DNA from: Drosophila persimilis
Taxonomy: Eukaryota; Arthropoda; Insecta; Diptera; Drosophilidae
Assembly (NCBI RefSeq): GCF_003286085.1
Contig: NW_020825326.1
Location: 2,294,001 to 2,358,000 of the forward strand
Direction of reading: 5' to 3'
Length of the DNA stretch: 64,000 nucleotides
Shown here: one piece after another, positions 19,783 to 31,758 of the stretch
Numbering within the stretch: position 1 is the stretch's first letter
Layout of the letters: each line of letters opens with the position of its first letter
The notes under the pieces: model-generated
Told to the model about the DNA's origin: nothing
What the model saw: only the letters and a program-made list of their open reading frames with translations
Database searches by the model: none
Translations under genes and position numbers: made by a program

Positions 19783-21070
19783 ATGAGCGCGTACAACTTG
19801 CGGTCTAAGCAGAAAATGACCCGCAGGAATCCTCCACCAGGTAACCTCCAAGGACAGATGCAAGGGGGTGACACACAGGGCGCTGAGGGGCGTGGAGACG
19901 ACAGCTGGAATGTGCCAGGCCTATCGAACGCACTGCCCTCCGAAATTCTCTCTGGAGTAAATGTCGCCATAGCTCAAGCACAGGAGACGTGGAGAGGCAG
20001 CATGGCAGATACCCTGAGTAGGACGCTGCAGGAGGAGATCCGTCGCGGCTTTACGGAGCTGATGGGGGCCATAACAGAGGCGATGGCGCCTCTGCGCCAG
20101 AGCGTGGAATTGATCCAAGACCTGAGATTGGAAAGCGACCAGATGGAAAACAAGAATAAAAATGGCGATCAGCAGCCTCTAGCTCACCTCAGGCAGAAGC
20201 CGAACACAGGGAAAATTCCCAAGAGGTGCAAGGACGATGACGCATGGAATTCCCAGTCGCCTCCAAGGAAGTCGGCGAGGTTGAGCCAAAACTGGCGCCG
20301 AGGAATAGGAGATGTGGACCTGGATCCAGGTTCTGGAAGGCAGAGACGGGAGACATCACATCAGGTGACGGCGGAGGTCCAACAGATCTGCCACCATATA
20401 AAAGGAGAGATGATTGAAGAGGAGCGAGATGGGGACACGTCGACAAATGGGAAATCTACTTCGACGGAGATGGAGACCCAAATAAGATGACGGTGCAGGA
20501 CTTCGTGTTAAGGGTTCCTCCGGAAGCAGAACCGACGGTCGTGGGACGAGGTCCTTGACAACTTCCACCATCTCGTCAAAGGACAAGCGGCGGAGTGGTA
20601 TTGGCAATTTGTCCGAGAACGGCCTCCGGAAGTATGGGAGGATGTGAAGGACGAGTTGGTGTCCCGGTTCCGAGCAATGGGTGGCGAGTTCGAGCGGCTA
20701 CGCGCCTTGCATAAGCGACGACAACGATATGGCGAATCGGTGGAAGAGTATCTAGCGTTGCGCAGGCTGGCAGCTAGACTCACCAGTCCGGAACGTGGAG
20801 CAGCTGAGGGGAGAGTGCCTGGAAGTGGAGTACCACTTTCGCAGACACGAACAGAGTTCGACGTTCCGTCCTGCACCGAAATTCCAATCAGCCGGGAAGC
20901 GAGTGGAGGAGATAGAGCCAGAAACGGAGTTTCTAGATGAAGAGGAAGCAGTGATGGTGAAAGAAACTCACCTGGCGAACAAACCCAGTCTATGTTGCTG
21001 GAATTGCGGCCAGTTCGACCACGGGCTCCGACGTGTCCTAACTGCTCGGGAAACTCACGAGCGGGCATGA
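19783..21070 (+). pseudogene. Inner element gag (frameshifted)
   Basis: The ATG at 19783 gives MSAYNLRSKQKMTRRNPPPG, a Pro/Gln/Gly-rich N-terminus, open to 20490. The capsid continues in other frames: WEIYFDGDGDPNKM (about 20450), then NFHHLVKGQAAEWYWQF and DVKDELVSRFRAMG (about 20560-20690), the retrotransposon capsid signature. A zinc-knuckle remnant CCWNCGQFDHG lies at about 21000 but the motif is not completed. At least two frameshifts lie at about 20440-20520 and another near 20800. Gag would form the particle shell; this copy cannot. Confidence 0.75.
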
Positions 21071-21110
21071 TGAAAGCGGGAGATCAGAAGGGACAGAAGA
21101 CCGCGAGGAA

Positions 21111-22500
21111 ATGAACGATGGTCCACTAATTAATATAGAAATTAAGAATAATATCCCGAATAAATTATATAAAAATAGTTTGAAGTTTATATCGGCCGAA
21201 GAGAGGATGAGGAGATACATGAAAATTCAAAACCAGATCTTTGTTGACAGGCAGTTGGAGGGGATGCGCGGTGTCAGTCGTAGACTACAAAAGGCCCGTT
21301 CCAGACATAAGGAAAGGCGAAAGACTCGCAAAGAGGTAGCCGAGGCAGGACGCGATCCCAGAGTGTTTGCCGAAGTGCAGATAAGAGGACATCGGATTGC
21401 TGGACTCCTAGATACTGGGGCATCCGTTAGTGTCTTAGGAAAGGGCAGCCGTGAACTCCTTGCCGACCTCGAGGTAGAAATGGATAAATACGTCTCGATC
21501 GTCATAACAGCCTCTGGGGAAGACAGGTCCATAATCGGCAAAACCAAACAGAGGGTGGAATATAATGGAATGAACAAAGAGATCCTGTTTTACATATGCC
21601 TTGAGCCAGCCATGTACTTGGGTATCGATTTCTGGAGATCCTTCGCGTTGGCTCCCACTATCCTCGGAGAAGAGCCCAGTAGATCCAGGATCCAGGAGGA
21701 CGTGGATGTGTAAGCTTGGGCCCTGGAAGACACGGAAACCGAAGAGCTGGAGAATGTAAAGAAGGAGTTCCTGACCTATGAGGATGCCGTATTGGGAACA
21801 ACGAGGGTAGAGCAGCATCGAATCCAGTTGATCGAGGGAGCCGAACCCTTTACCCTCAATCCCCAGCGATGCAGGAGGTGATCTGGACCGAGGTGGATAA
21901 AATGCTGGAACTAGGAGTGATCGAGGTTAGCGATAGTCCATGGAGCAATTGGACGACGGTGGTGCGGAAGCCAAACAAAAATAGATTCTGTTTGGACGCG
22001 CGAAAACTGAACCAGCTCACCGGGTATACTATCCAGGAGTGACCAGACATATTACATTTCTAGCGTCGACCTCAAATTCACATTTTGGCAAATTAAACTG
22101 GACCCAGAAAGCCGGAAGCTCACCGCATTTACCGTTGCAGGCCGTCCGCTGTATCAAGTCGTGATGATGCCCTTCGGTCTGTGTAACGCTGCCTAGAGGT
22201 TATGCAGAGTGATGGATAAGGCAATCCCGACTCAGCTCAGATCAAACGTTTTCGTTTATCTGGACGATCTTTTGGTGATAGCCCCGGATTTCGACATCTT
22301 CGATATCTGCGATTGGTGGCCCAGTGCCTGAAAAGAGCAAACTTGACGATAGGCCTAAAAAATCCAAATTCAGCTTTAAGTCGCTTAAATACCTAGGGTT
22401 TATCATCGGAGGTGGCACGCTGCAAATGGATCCCGATAGGGTTGTGGCTATCCAAATGATCCCGAACCCGAGTTCAGTGAAGGAGCTACGGAGGATGGTA
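21111..22500 (+). pseudogene. Inner element protease and reverse transcriptase remnant
   Basis: The frame open at 21111-21713 has a basic segment and then the aspartic protease core LLDTGASVSVLG (about 21410), ending in a TAA (21714). RT follows with stops and frameshifts: KMLELGVIEVSDSPWSNW (about 21900), RKPNKNRFCLDARKLNQLT, an MMPFGLCNA block (about 22165) and VYLDDLLVIAPDF (about 22255-22290, with the two catalytic Asp). A stop falls after the NPQRCRR block (about 21880) and there are frame changes near 22060 and 22300. Confidence 0.75.
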
Positions 22501-24010
22501 TAGTCCATTAGTCCATGCCGGTTTTAAACGCCATTTCTTTATCCAGTGCGACGCCTCAAATTTTGAAGTGGGAGCAGTGCTTTTTCAGCTGGATGACGGC
22601 AAAGCAGAGCGTCCAGTTGCATTCTTTTCCGCCAAGCGGAACAAACACCAAATAAATTATTCTGTAACGGAGAAAGAATGCTTAGCTGCGGTATTGGAAA
22701 TAGAGAGATTCAGGCCATATGTGAAAGTGATGCCGTTCACGGTAATCACTGATCATGCCAGCCTCAAGGACCTGAATGAGCGTCGAGCGAGATGGTGATT
22801 GCGGCTGCAGAGGTTTGACTTTGTGATCGAACACCGCAAGGGAGTATATATATAGTGGCGGATACACTATCACGCTGCATCGAGGAGGTGGTCCTAGACC
22901 CAACGGAAATCCTCGGATTCCAGACGACGGAATTCAAATCAACGGAACACCAGGAGTTGAAAGCAGAAATCTGCAGGAACAAAGAATTGTTGCCTGACCT
23001 GCGAATAAGCGGGGATCTAGTATTCAAGCGAATGGCTTTCGCGCAAATGGACGACCAAGTGGAAGGTTCCATGTGGAAATTATGGATTCCCGCGGCACTG
23101 ACGAAAGCTCTCACCGCGAAGGCCCACGAAGACCACACAGCTGGAATGAAGAAGACCTTACATAGATTAAAAAGGCACTACTACTGGCCGGCGATGACGG
23201 TACAAGTGCGGAAATACGTCCGAAGCTGCACCGAATGCAAGGAATCCAAAGCACCAAATTACCGTAGCCAAGTAGGGATCGGTCAGGAAGTAGTCACGGA
23301 GAGGCCATTCCAAAGATATACCTAGACTTCCTTGCAAAGTATCTCAGGTCAAAAAGGGGACAGGCCTGGATTTTCGTCGTCTCACACCACTTTTCGAAAT
23401 TCACCTTCTTGAAGGCGATGAGAGAGGCGACCGCGGCGAACGTCGTTCAATTCCTGGTGCAAGTGGGCTTTTACAAATTCGGGGTGCCAGCGGCTTTGGG
23501 ATCCGACACATGCGCACAGCAGTCTACTCGCCGCAAAGTAATGCAGCCGAGAGAGTAAATCGGACGATACTCGCTGCAAGGATCACAGAGACTGGAACAT
23601 CTACCTACCGGAGATCGAAGTGTCAACCCGTGACTCTGTGCACGAAGCCACAGGCGTAACCCCGTTTTCCGCTGTATTTGGACAACAGATGTTCCTAAAT
23701 GGGAACTGATATAAGCTGGCGAGGAAGCTGCAGTCTTTGACGGAACATGAAGTGCACGCATTAGACCCCGCGATTAAGCGACACCTCATTCGCGAGCAAA
23801 TTAAACACAGCCTACACCAAGCATATGAGCGGAGCAGCCAGCGTTACAACAAACGAGCCCGAGTCTTTTTCGCCAGACCTGGTCAAGAAGTCTACAGGCG
23901 CAACTTCACCCTCAGCGACTTTGGCAAAAGGTACAACGCCAAGTTCGCCCGGAAATTCCTAAAATGCAGAGTCGTACGTCCATTAGGGAATAATGGGAAG
24001 CCAAAGACCT
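22501..24010 (+). pseudogene. Inner element RNase H and integrase remnant
   Basis: RNase H begins FIQCDASNFEVGAVLFQ (about 22540) and runs through FSAKRNKHQINYSVTEKECLA and VITDHASLKDL. A tether with MADTLSRCIEE follows (about 22855). The integrase HHCC zinc region (HEDHTAGMKKTLHRL, CTECKESKAPN) lies at about 23130-23250. The DDE core is broken by frameshifts (FSKFTFLKAM-like block at about 23390; SPQSNAAERVNR-like block at about 23530), and the C-terminus runs to about 24010. Non-functional. Confidence 0.75.
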
Positions 24011-24231
24011 AAAATTGTAGCGAAAATTTCAGACTTGCACTTCAGAGTTAGAAGAAAGGCAACCGCACTCACTTAGGGAACACCAGATATGTGGGTGTAA
24101 GCCAACGTTGGGCGCTGCAAGATCCTGGGCACCGTAATGGCCGGGAATGCCAGCAGTTTTAGTGAAATGTGTAATTCTTCGATATTTGCGAATAATCCTC
24201 CGCGGCCATGGCCGCTCGAATTTTCGCTTGG

Positions 24232-25620
24232 TGTTACATGCGAAGATATCGATAGGCAATACACGATAGAAGCGGTGCGGAGGAAAGTAGTTTTGAACAG
24301 AGTGACAATGCCAAAATTTAAGGGGAAGCGCTTAGCGAGGAGTGGCGCCACTTGGTCGTGGAGTGTGAGAGTTCCGCGCGCTCTTCGGAGCCGTTATGAG
24401 AGAGGACTTCCGATCTCATCCCGTAACGGAGTCCCGAAGCCAACACCCCCAAAGAAAAGAGAGCCGCCAGCAGCCCGAATCAGGCCATGCCCTTGAAGCT
24501 AGCTCAAGAGCAATAGAAGAGAGCGGTGGGGATCAGCGGCCCGGGAGCATTACATAGAGCAGCTAAGCCAAGAGGAGGTCCAGACTAAATTTCCGCAACG
24601 GAGAAGCATGCGAATGCGCACCGGTTGACTGAGAAAGTGTCGTGATTTTTCGTTTTTGAAAGAAAAAGTGAGTGGGATGAGGATGGAGTAGTGACCATCA
24701 CCCTATAAAAAGAGAATTAAATCTGTGATTCCAGGAGATCAAGATCAGAGAAACGCCAGAAACTTTAGATCTGACCAGCGGGACGGAAAGCAGGCCCAAG
24801 AAACATAAGAGTGAGCGCCAAAGGGGGAGGAAAGAAACCCCAATTTTATTATTTTTGTTGGCAAATCTATAGGGAATTGGGCACAGCTCTGCCATCCTGG
24901 CTTGCTTTTTGCTGGTCTCGCGGATCCATCCTGGCCACGTAGTGCGGGTCCCTCGCGCTTTTAGGGAGAGAGAAGAAATCATTAATTAATTTATTTACTC
25001 CATTATTTATTTTGTTAGACGTCTCCATTTATATGTAATTTTTAATCCCCTTATTTAAGTCCGTCCATATCTATTTATATATATGTATATTCTTCTTTAT
25101 ATGTAACTTATTTATATTTAATATATTAATTATTCCTATTTATTTATTTATATAGCTGATAAGATGAGAGGGGTATGAATAGGCAGGCATAGTTCAGTAA
25201 TGATAGCAAAATAGTAAAAGTAGGAAATCAACGTGAAAATTATAAGGCAGAAAATGAATTGCTAATTGTTTCGAATGGGGGAAAGAGGAGCCACAACAAC
25301 GAGATGGTAAGAAGGCTGCTGCACATGACAGGGAGAACCAGAACGTTGTGATTCGGATCTCCTTACCTGAGAGGTACGTCGGAGGTAAAGACATCGACAC
25401 CTCGACCTGGTCCACGACTATGTAGAGGGAAGTTCCTGTGGCATTGTTTGTCGAGTAGAGTCCGTTCGCAGTTTTTTTTTGTCGGTTACTTTTGTTGTTT
25501 TAATTTGTCAGAGATGTCCAATTAGTTGGTATATTGTGCGACCTGAGGGCTTGGGAAGTACCCAGCCCTGTGATGACTGGCTAGCCGGCCTTGCCGCAAA
25601 GGAAACAAAGCTTCGTAACA
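24232..25620 (+). repeat. 3' LTR of the inner element
   Basis: 1389 bp with perfect TGTTAC/GTAACA tips. It differs from the 5' LTR mainly by scattered substitutions and a 25-bp insertion near 25454-25478 (AGTAGAGTCCGTTCGCAG plus a T run). Confidence 0.85.
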
Positions 25621-25624
25621 CAGT

Positions 25625-25790
25625 TGTGCGAACCAAAGTTGCGGATTGGATTTATTGAATTTCGGAATGATGATCTGAGGTAAATGTTGAGATTTTGGAG
25701 CTTTTGGCTGTTGGCTGCTTTCAATCGACGAACGCAAAAAATTGCGCTGTTCTTGCATTTGCGGTTGTTTTTTAACACCACTTTGGCGGG
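25625..25790 (-). pseudogene. Outer Ty3/gypsy element gag, N-terminal part
   Basis: The minus strand encodes SQHLPQIIIPKFNKSNPQLW then FAQL, the start of a retrotransposon capsid domain, which continues at 15351 on the other side of the inner element. It abuts the LTR remnant directly with no leader or primer site, so about 1 kb of 5' LTR and leader has been deleted. Confidence 0.7.
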
Positions 25791-25944
25791 TTGGCCAATG
25801 TACGCCTGAGTTCTGATCAATGTTCATTATTAATTATCATTTAGATCAAGATGCCAGACCGCTAATAATAGTCACCGGTGTTGCCACACCAGGGAACGAC
25901 TATAGGGTGAGTATTGTTGACGGGCTGCGATCCGGGCTGTCACA
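25788..25944 (-). mobile_element. 5' LTR remnant of the outer Ty3/gypsy element
   Basis: Begins TGTGACAGCCCGGATCGC on the minus strand and follows the 3' LTR start (12186 downward) through GTGGCAACACCGGTGAC and GTACATTGGCCAACCCGCC, then breaks off into gag. Confidence 0.75.
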
Positions 25945-26485
25945 AAGCTCTTCCGCTTAAATCCGATATCTATCGTTGCTGATGGTCGCGTCTTTACTTC
26001 GCTCCGCCTAATAATTATTTTTTTCCGTGATTTAAGGAGAGTAATTACATTATAAAACGATTATTGTGTTTTTAATTAATCGAGCACTCGTGTTTTCGTG
26101 TAGTTATTCCCAAATTTTTAATCCAATTTGTGCTTTCTTTCCTACCCCGTCATTCTTAGTCACCGGCAGCTGCATTGTTGTTGACATATGTATTGTCGAT
26201 GCACTCTATCTGAGCCGCTCTCTCTTCTTATCTACATTTTAATCTTCTCTGCATAAATACTAACACAGTCGTATCCTCCCTCTCCGCGTCGGACGCTTTG
26301 TGTTTTTCGTATTCGTTTTGTGTTTGTGATTTTGCGACGGCCGTTTGTTCGTTGTTGTTGCTGTATTGATCTGCGTAATTGTTTGTGCTACTTGATCAGT
26401 ATTAGTTTCGACTTAAAGTCATCGCTCAAGCATTTTCCTCGAATAATCTCACCTTTCTCATATTTATTTTCCTCATCTTTTCATA
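25945..26485 (+). other. 5' untranslated region of CR1-like element 1 (probable)
   Basis: Pyrimidine-rich, no long ORF, leading into the ORF1 start. The exact 5' end of the element is not resolved. Confidence 0.4.
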
Positions 26486-27058
26486 ATGAGTATTTGTTGT
26501 GCTAAACGCTGCCGCTCAGCTGCCACATGGCAAACATTCACCTTCTGTTGGTTGTGTGATAACATGGCACACACTGTTTGCGCCGAATTTGGGCAAATTG
26601 GAGGACGCGTAGTGGACCTCATAAAGACTCGATGCGGTCTCAACTGGACCTGTTGGGACTGCAGAGCCATTGAGAACGACATGCGGGTTTTTATGAGACA
26701 GACTCATACCTAATTCGCTGCGCTCAACTCCGGATTCAAAATGCTACAGGATAAGTTTCTTGCGATGGAGTCTCATTTCATTGACTTTATATTGTCTAAA
26801 CTCAACATAGATAGTTCTGCGGGTCTCGTAGTTACCAAATTTAACTTCAAGGTCAAGCGAAACATCTCCTCTTTTAAAATTCTCGTCCCTGATAAGCATG
26901 TTAATAGTTTGCTCGACCCCTCTTTCTGGCCGGTGCATACGATTTGTCACCTCTTTACAAATCGTCCCACCAGCCCGGATCATCGAGTAGGTATTCTTCC
27001 AACTCCATCTGCTCCATCTGCAACTCCGTCTGCTACATCTTCTGTAGCAAAAAACTAG
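26486..27058 (+). pseudogene. CR1-like element 1, ORF1 (PHD-like zinc finger), one nonsense codon
   Basis: Starts ATG with MSICCAKRCRSAATWQTFTF, followed by CWLCDNMAH...CAEF and WTCWDC: a Cys/His array like the PHD-type finger in ORF1 of CR1-clade non-LTR elements. The same frame continues past a TAA at 26711-26713 into FKMLQDKFLAMESHFIDF and a Pro/Ser-rich tail ending 27058. ORF1 proteins are nucleic-acid chaperones of the retrotransposition particle. Confidence 0.65.
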
Positions 27059-29882
27059 CTTCCCCTAGTACGGTAAAGATTGCCTATCAGAACGTTCGTG
27101 GCTTGGGCAGCAAGCTCAACAAGTTACATACTGATAGTGCAACTTTTGAGGCCGACATTATCGCTTTCTCCGAAACCTGGCTTCATCCCTCAATCTCTGA
27201 TTCTGAAATCCTTATTGACAAATTTAACATTTATAGATCGGATCGTCCATCTCGTGGTGGTGGTGTCCTGATTGCTGTCCGTTCTGACATAACATCACAA
27301 CTTTTTTCTGTCGAAGCCTATAACAATATTTAAATTATAGTAGTTAAGCTTCGACTCTCCTCGATAAATCTATTTATATCGTGCTCTTACATCCCACCGT
27401 CCTCTGAATTTTCAACCTACATGCTTCACGCAGCCCTTTTTCAAACTGTTTCGTCCCAACTTAATGAGTCCGATTTTCTTATCGTCCTCGGAGATTTCAA
27501 TCTTCCAAATATTTCCTGGTCTCCATCCAAAGACTTCAACCAGATGTTCCCAATCATACAGCACGATTTCGTTGATTCTCTGTCCGACTCATCATTGGGT
27601 CAGATAAACGGCATATGCAATAGCATTGGTAGGATTTTAGACCTTGTCTTTACTACCGACTCTACGAACACTTTAGTACGCCGAGGTTCCCCTCTATCTT
27701 TTCCCGAAGACCTTTACCATCCTACCCTGGAAATAGATCCTGCATAAAGCCTTCAGCTATATTTTGCTTCAAGAGGGCTGATTTTACCTCTTTGAATAGC
27801 GCACTTTCTCTGATAGATTGGTCATTCCTCGACGACTTTCGTGAGATCGAGCCCGCCACTAACGCTTTCTATAGCACTGTTTTTTCCATCTTTCCTACCT
27901 TTGTTCCATTAGTTTTCCCTCTCAGAAATCTTTCTGGCCCTATTTGGTTCACTCCGCGGCTAGTAAACCTAAGGAATATAAAATCTCGTTTATATAAGAG
28001 GTTTAAACTGTCTGGCTCGCAGTCAGATTTCTCTAAGTATTCAATTGCAAAATCTAAATTTTCAATTTGTAATATTTGTAATTTGTAATACCCTATGCTA
28101 TAATAGTTATTTGGCAAAATGTAAGCTCAACTTTAAACGAGATCCTAAACAATTCTTTAAGTTTGTTAACTCTAAACGTAATTCTTCACAATATCCCTCT
28201 TCTTTACACTTTAATGGTACTTACGCAGATAACAATTCCGATATCGCTAACCTATTTGCTTCATTTTTTCAACTTTGCTACTCTGCTCCTTCTATCAACA
28301 TGCCCTCTATTCTCGCCTCACCCCACGACTATCCTGCCTCGCACTCATATCCTATCCCTTTTAATAGTTCAAGTTGTATCCACCCCTCCTTTATTGATTA
28401 TGATGGCCTTCTAACTAATATAAAATCAAGTAAATTTTCTTTCTCCACTGGTCCAGATTTGGTTCCCAGTGCCGTGCTCAACCTCTGTGCGGATTCTCTT
28501 TGCGTGCCCCTCTTGAAACTGTTCAACCTCTCTCTCGAGCTTGGTGATTTTCCCACCGTCTGGAAAGAATCCTACATAATTCCTATTCATAAAAAGGGGT
28601 CTAAATCAGACGTCTCAAACTACCGTTGTATCTCCAATTTATCTGCCATTCCTAAACTCTCCGAAAAAATTATTACTTCTCAGCTCCAACACTTTTGTAG
28701 TTCCCTGTTATCAGAATCAAATCTAACCTCCTTGAATTTTCCTCCTTCGTAACTGCCGGATTTGCAAAGCAATGTCAAACTGACGTAGTTTATACTGATT
28801 TTAGTAAAGCTTTCTATTCAGTTAATTACAATCTCCTCATCCACAAACTATCTCTACTAGGATTTCCGACTAAACTTCTTCACTGGACTAATGCGTACCT
28901 TTGCAATCGTTCTCAGCGTGTCTGCTTCCAATCTTCTCTTTCTAAACCAGTTTTTGTCTCTTCGGGTGTGCCGCCAGGTAGCCATCTCGGGCCTTTATTT
29001 TTTAACCTCTTTATCAACGATCTTCCCCAAGTTTTAACGAATTCACGAGTCCTAATGTATGCTGACGATGTCAAGCTATGTTTTTCCTACAGCGATCCGG
29101 TGTCCCCGTTATTTCTTCAATCAGATCTCGACGCTCTCAAAAATTGGTGTACTATTAAAGCTCTTCCTCTTAACATTTCCAAATGTAACGTCATGACCTT
29201 CCATCGCAACAAGCCTTACCTTTTTGACTTTACAACTAATAACATTTCCTTGGAACGCCTGTACAAAGTTAATGACTTAGGCATTATCTTCGTTCCGAAC
29301 TTATGTTTTAATTCTTATATATCCGCTATTTCGAATAAAGCCAAAGGAGTCCTTGGCTTTATCAAAAGATGGTCGAAGGAATTTTCTGACCCCTATACCA
29401 CTAAGCTACTCTACGTTTCTCTTGTACGGCCTATCTTGGAATATGGTTCCTGTGTCTGGTCTCCCCATTACCAAAAATATCAAGATATGCTTGAGTCCGT
29501 TCAAATACAATTCCTTATCTTTGCCCTGCGCGGACTTAATTGGGACCCTTCTCGTCATCTTCCTTCTTATGAGAGTCGGCTGCGCCTCATTAACTTGCAC
29601 TCTCTTGAAAGCCGTAGAACTTGTCATGGAATTCTCTTTCTCCACAAACTTCTCCTAGGCGAGGTTGAATCTTCGACCCTCATTAGCCTTATCAGAATTG
29701 CTGTCCCATCCCGCCCGACTAGGCATTACTTTCCTCTCCGTCTTCCTCTCTGTCCTTCAAACTACTCTGACCATGAATCTTTCCGTAGCCTTTGCCGCGA
29801 TTACAATACATTTTTCCATCTTTTTTCCTTTGATACTTGCGCTTCCAAAGTAAAATCTTCTTTAATGAATAATTTAAGTTAA
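27059..29882 (+). pseudogene. CR1-like element 1, ORF2 (endonuclease and reverse transcriptase)
   Basis: An APE-type endonuclease opens with KIAYQNVRGLGSKLNKL, then FSETWLHPSI, a stop at 27331-27333 in the same frame, SYIPPSSEF and VLGDFNLPNISW. After a frameshift near 27750-27790 come linker and RT: SSKFSFSTGPDLVPSAVL, IIPIHKKGSKSDVSNYR (about 28580), a damaged mid-palm, then PPGSHLGPLFFNLFINDLP (about 28970) and YADDVKLCFS (about 29059) with the catalytic Asp pair. The C-terminus holds LPSYESRLRLINLHSLESRR, a CR1/L2-style post-RT block. Multiple frame changes mean it is dead. The CR1 clade assignment is a best guess. Confidence 0.75.
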
Positions 29883-30012
29883 CTTCTTTCGGCCTTGTAT
29901 TGTGTTACCGTACTTTCCAGTAGCAGATAATTTTATGATTTGTACATTCCTATTTTTACGCAGTTTAACTGTCCATAGTTGAACTCTAAACATTAAACAT
30001 TAAACATTAAAT
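29883..30012 (+). repeat. 3' UTR and (ACATTAA)n tail of CR1-like element 1
   Basis: Three tandem ACATTAA units at about 29988-30010 end the element. Short 3' microsatellites in place of poly(A) are usual for CR1-type elements. Confidence 0.6.
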
Positions 30013-31630
30013 CTTGCCCTTGCCCCTCTGTTTAAAACTATTTACCCCATCCTCGCTTCTATGGTGTTCTGCCTATCGATATCTTTCGGATGCAACAAAA
30101 ACTTGCAAAGTGCATCAAGAATCAATAAAGGACCGTGTAGTGCGCTTGTTGTAAGAAAAAAATTGTTTGCATCGACGTTTTAATTTTCCCTAAAATTATG
30201 CTACGCGAATAGGCTAAGTCTTCTTCTGGGTTAATGAAAGCTAAGCTTTTAACACGCCATCTATTGGGTGCGCTTCGTCACCGTGGGCTGCCCATATTAT
30301 TTCTTTTGGCTGACGTTTTAATCGGCCTTTTCCTCAAACTGTCATTTTGACAAATCCAAAAGAAAAAGGGAAGAAAGATGATATGAGGCCTTGATTTCCG
30401 GGGGAAGCAGCTCGCTCTCTCCTCGTGGTATCTGAACACTACGGACATACTTATCCAGGTCTCAAAAAAATCAAATACAAGTTCTCGGGAGATCAGCACG
30501 ATCCGCCGGCCTTTCGAAGGCAAGACCCCATCCACACAGAAGAGAAACCAATCCCCGATCCACTGTGCAGAGGATGGTGCGAATTTTCCGACGATCGCCC
30601 CAAAGCGGTCCACCGTAGAGTTGGGAAGCTCCACCTAAAGCCCCAACGTCCTCCACCAAAGGGGGCCACTGTAGAGTTGGGAAGATCCACCTAAAGCCCC
30701 AACGCCATCCACCACAGCGAGCCCTTCAGCAGTTCCCGAGCTTCAGCACCGACAGAGAGCGGCCCCTCAGCCGTTTCCGAGCTTTAGCGCCGGCAGCAAG
30801 CGAGCTCTTCGCCGCCCCAACGCGAGCCGTCGCGACCGAGAGTGGGCCATCCAGCCACCGGGCCAAGAGCCCTAAATAAAAAGTGTCAAGTGATCTTCCT
30901 TGCTAATGACAAGGAAAAACCAGACTCGTCCAAAGAAAAAGAGACCCTGACCCGAATTTTTTTGTCACCGTGCTTCGCCCTAATCTAAAAGTCAGATCAT
31001 GGCATGGGCAGGTTAAGTGAATTAAACAAACCCCAACGGAACGGGCAGAACTCGTATGAACCTCTTTGTGGCCCAAAAGAACATTCCCAAAGAACATATG
31101 TGCGCTTGTTAAGCCATTGACCCCTTTGTGCCCGTGAAACGAAACCAGCTGCTTGGAGCTTTTTCCGTGCGCCCACACCTTGGTCTATGTATCAAGACCT
31201 ACGCCATATTTTCTCCGGAATTAGGATGATCAAGGTTGGGAGGGCCATGGTTGTTGCATCCAACACCAGCACAGCTACCCGTCGGTTCGGATATGCATGG
31301 CGGAAGCCAACTTCCCTTTCCCTTTAATTTCTTTGTCCCTTCTAAACCCCCCCCATACTACCGACCATACAGCCGGAGCCAGCGCGTGCACCAGTCCTGC
31401 CCGATACACCCCCGACCAGCTCGAGTGGCACCGCCACACACAACAATCGTTGTAGGTGATATGCTACAACCGTTAAAAAAGTTCATTCTTTTATGTTATC
31501 TCGTTTGTTATCGCATTTTACATGTTTTCGGCGCACTAACCATACAGAATATATGTAGATGCCCGCGGACATAATGACACAAAAAATTGTGCCATATCGA
31601 CCAGACGACATGTTCCGACTGATTTTTTGT
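30013..31630. other. Unassigned intergenic or LTR-like sequence
   Basis: No protein recognised. Several tandem-like duplications lie in 30600-30800. The Pro/Arg-like GC-rich stretch and AATAAAAAGTG near 30870 could be part of an LTR or an old retrotransposon leader, but no paired copy is present in this window. Confidence 0.35.
30610..30801. repeat. Two local duplications (56-bp and about 40-bp periods)
   Basis: GTAGAGTTGGGAAG...CCACCTAAAGCCCCAACG occurs at 30610-30657 and 30666-30714. A second pair (CCGAGCTTCAGCACCG / CCGAGCTTTAGCGCCG) lies at about 30735-30801. Confidence 0.7.
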
Positions 31631-31639
31631 CCTTCTTTT

Positions 31640-31706
31640 CGTGCCGTTTAATATTAGCGCCTTCTGCCGGAGGAGAGCCATACTGACTATGTATCGGGTA
31701 TAAGTA
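31640..31706 (+). mobile_element. DINE-1 3'-end fragment, copy C
   Basis: TTAATATTAGCGCC, GGAGGAGAGCCATACTGAC and TATCGGGTATAA match the right end of copy A. The rest is missing. Confidence 0.7.
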
Positions 31707-31758
31707 TAGAGTATAGAGAGATTAGTCAGCTCTCACTGCGTTCGTACGTGTTTTTGCT

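Larger units (their letters stand above)
15356..25620 (+). mobile_element. Inner Ty3/gypsy LTR retrotransposon (Osvaldo-like), 10.3 kb
   Basis: Two direct LTRs (15356-16709, 24232-25620) bracket gag, PR, RT, RNase H and IN remnants on the plus strand. The LTRs end TGTTAC...GTAACA (the 5' copy reads TGTTGT). CAGT flanks both sides (15352-15355 and 25621-25624), and removal rejoins the outer gag in frame (FAQ then LERLL). The primer site TGGCGCCCAATCAGAGAC at 16714 resembles tRNA-Lys sites. LTRs over 1 kb, a tRNA-Lys site and a 4-bp duplication recall Osvaldo of D. buzzatii. All ORFs carry stops or frameshifts, although the LTRs remain very similar to each other. Confidence 0.85.
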
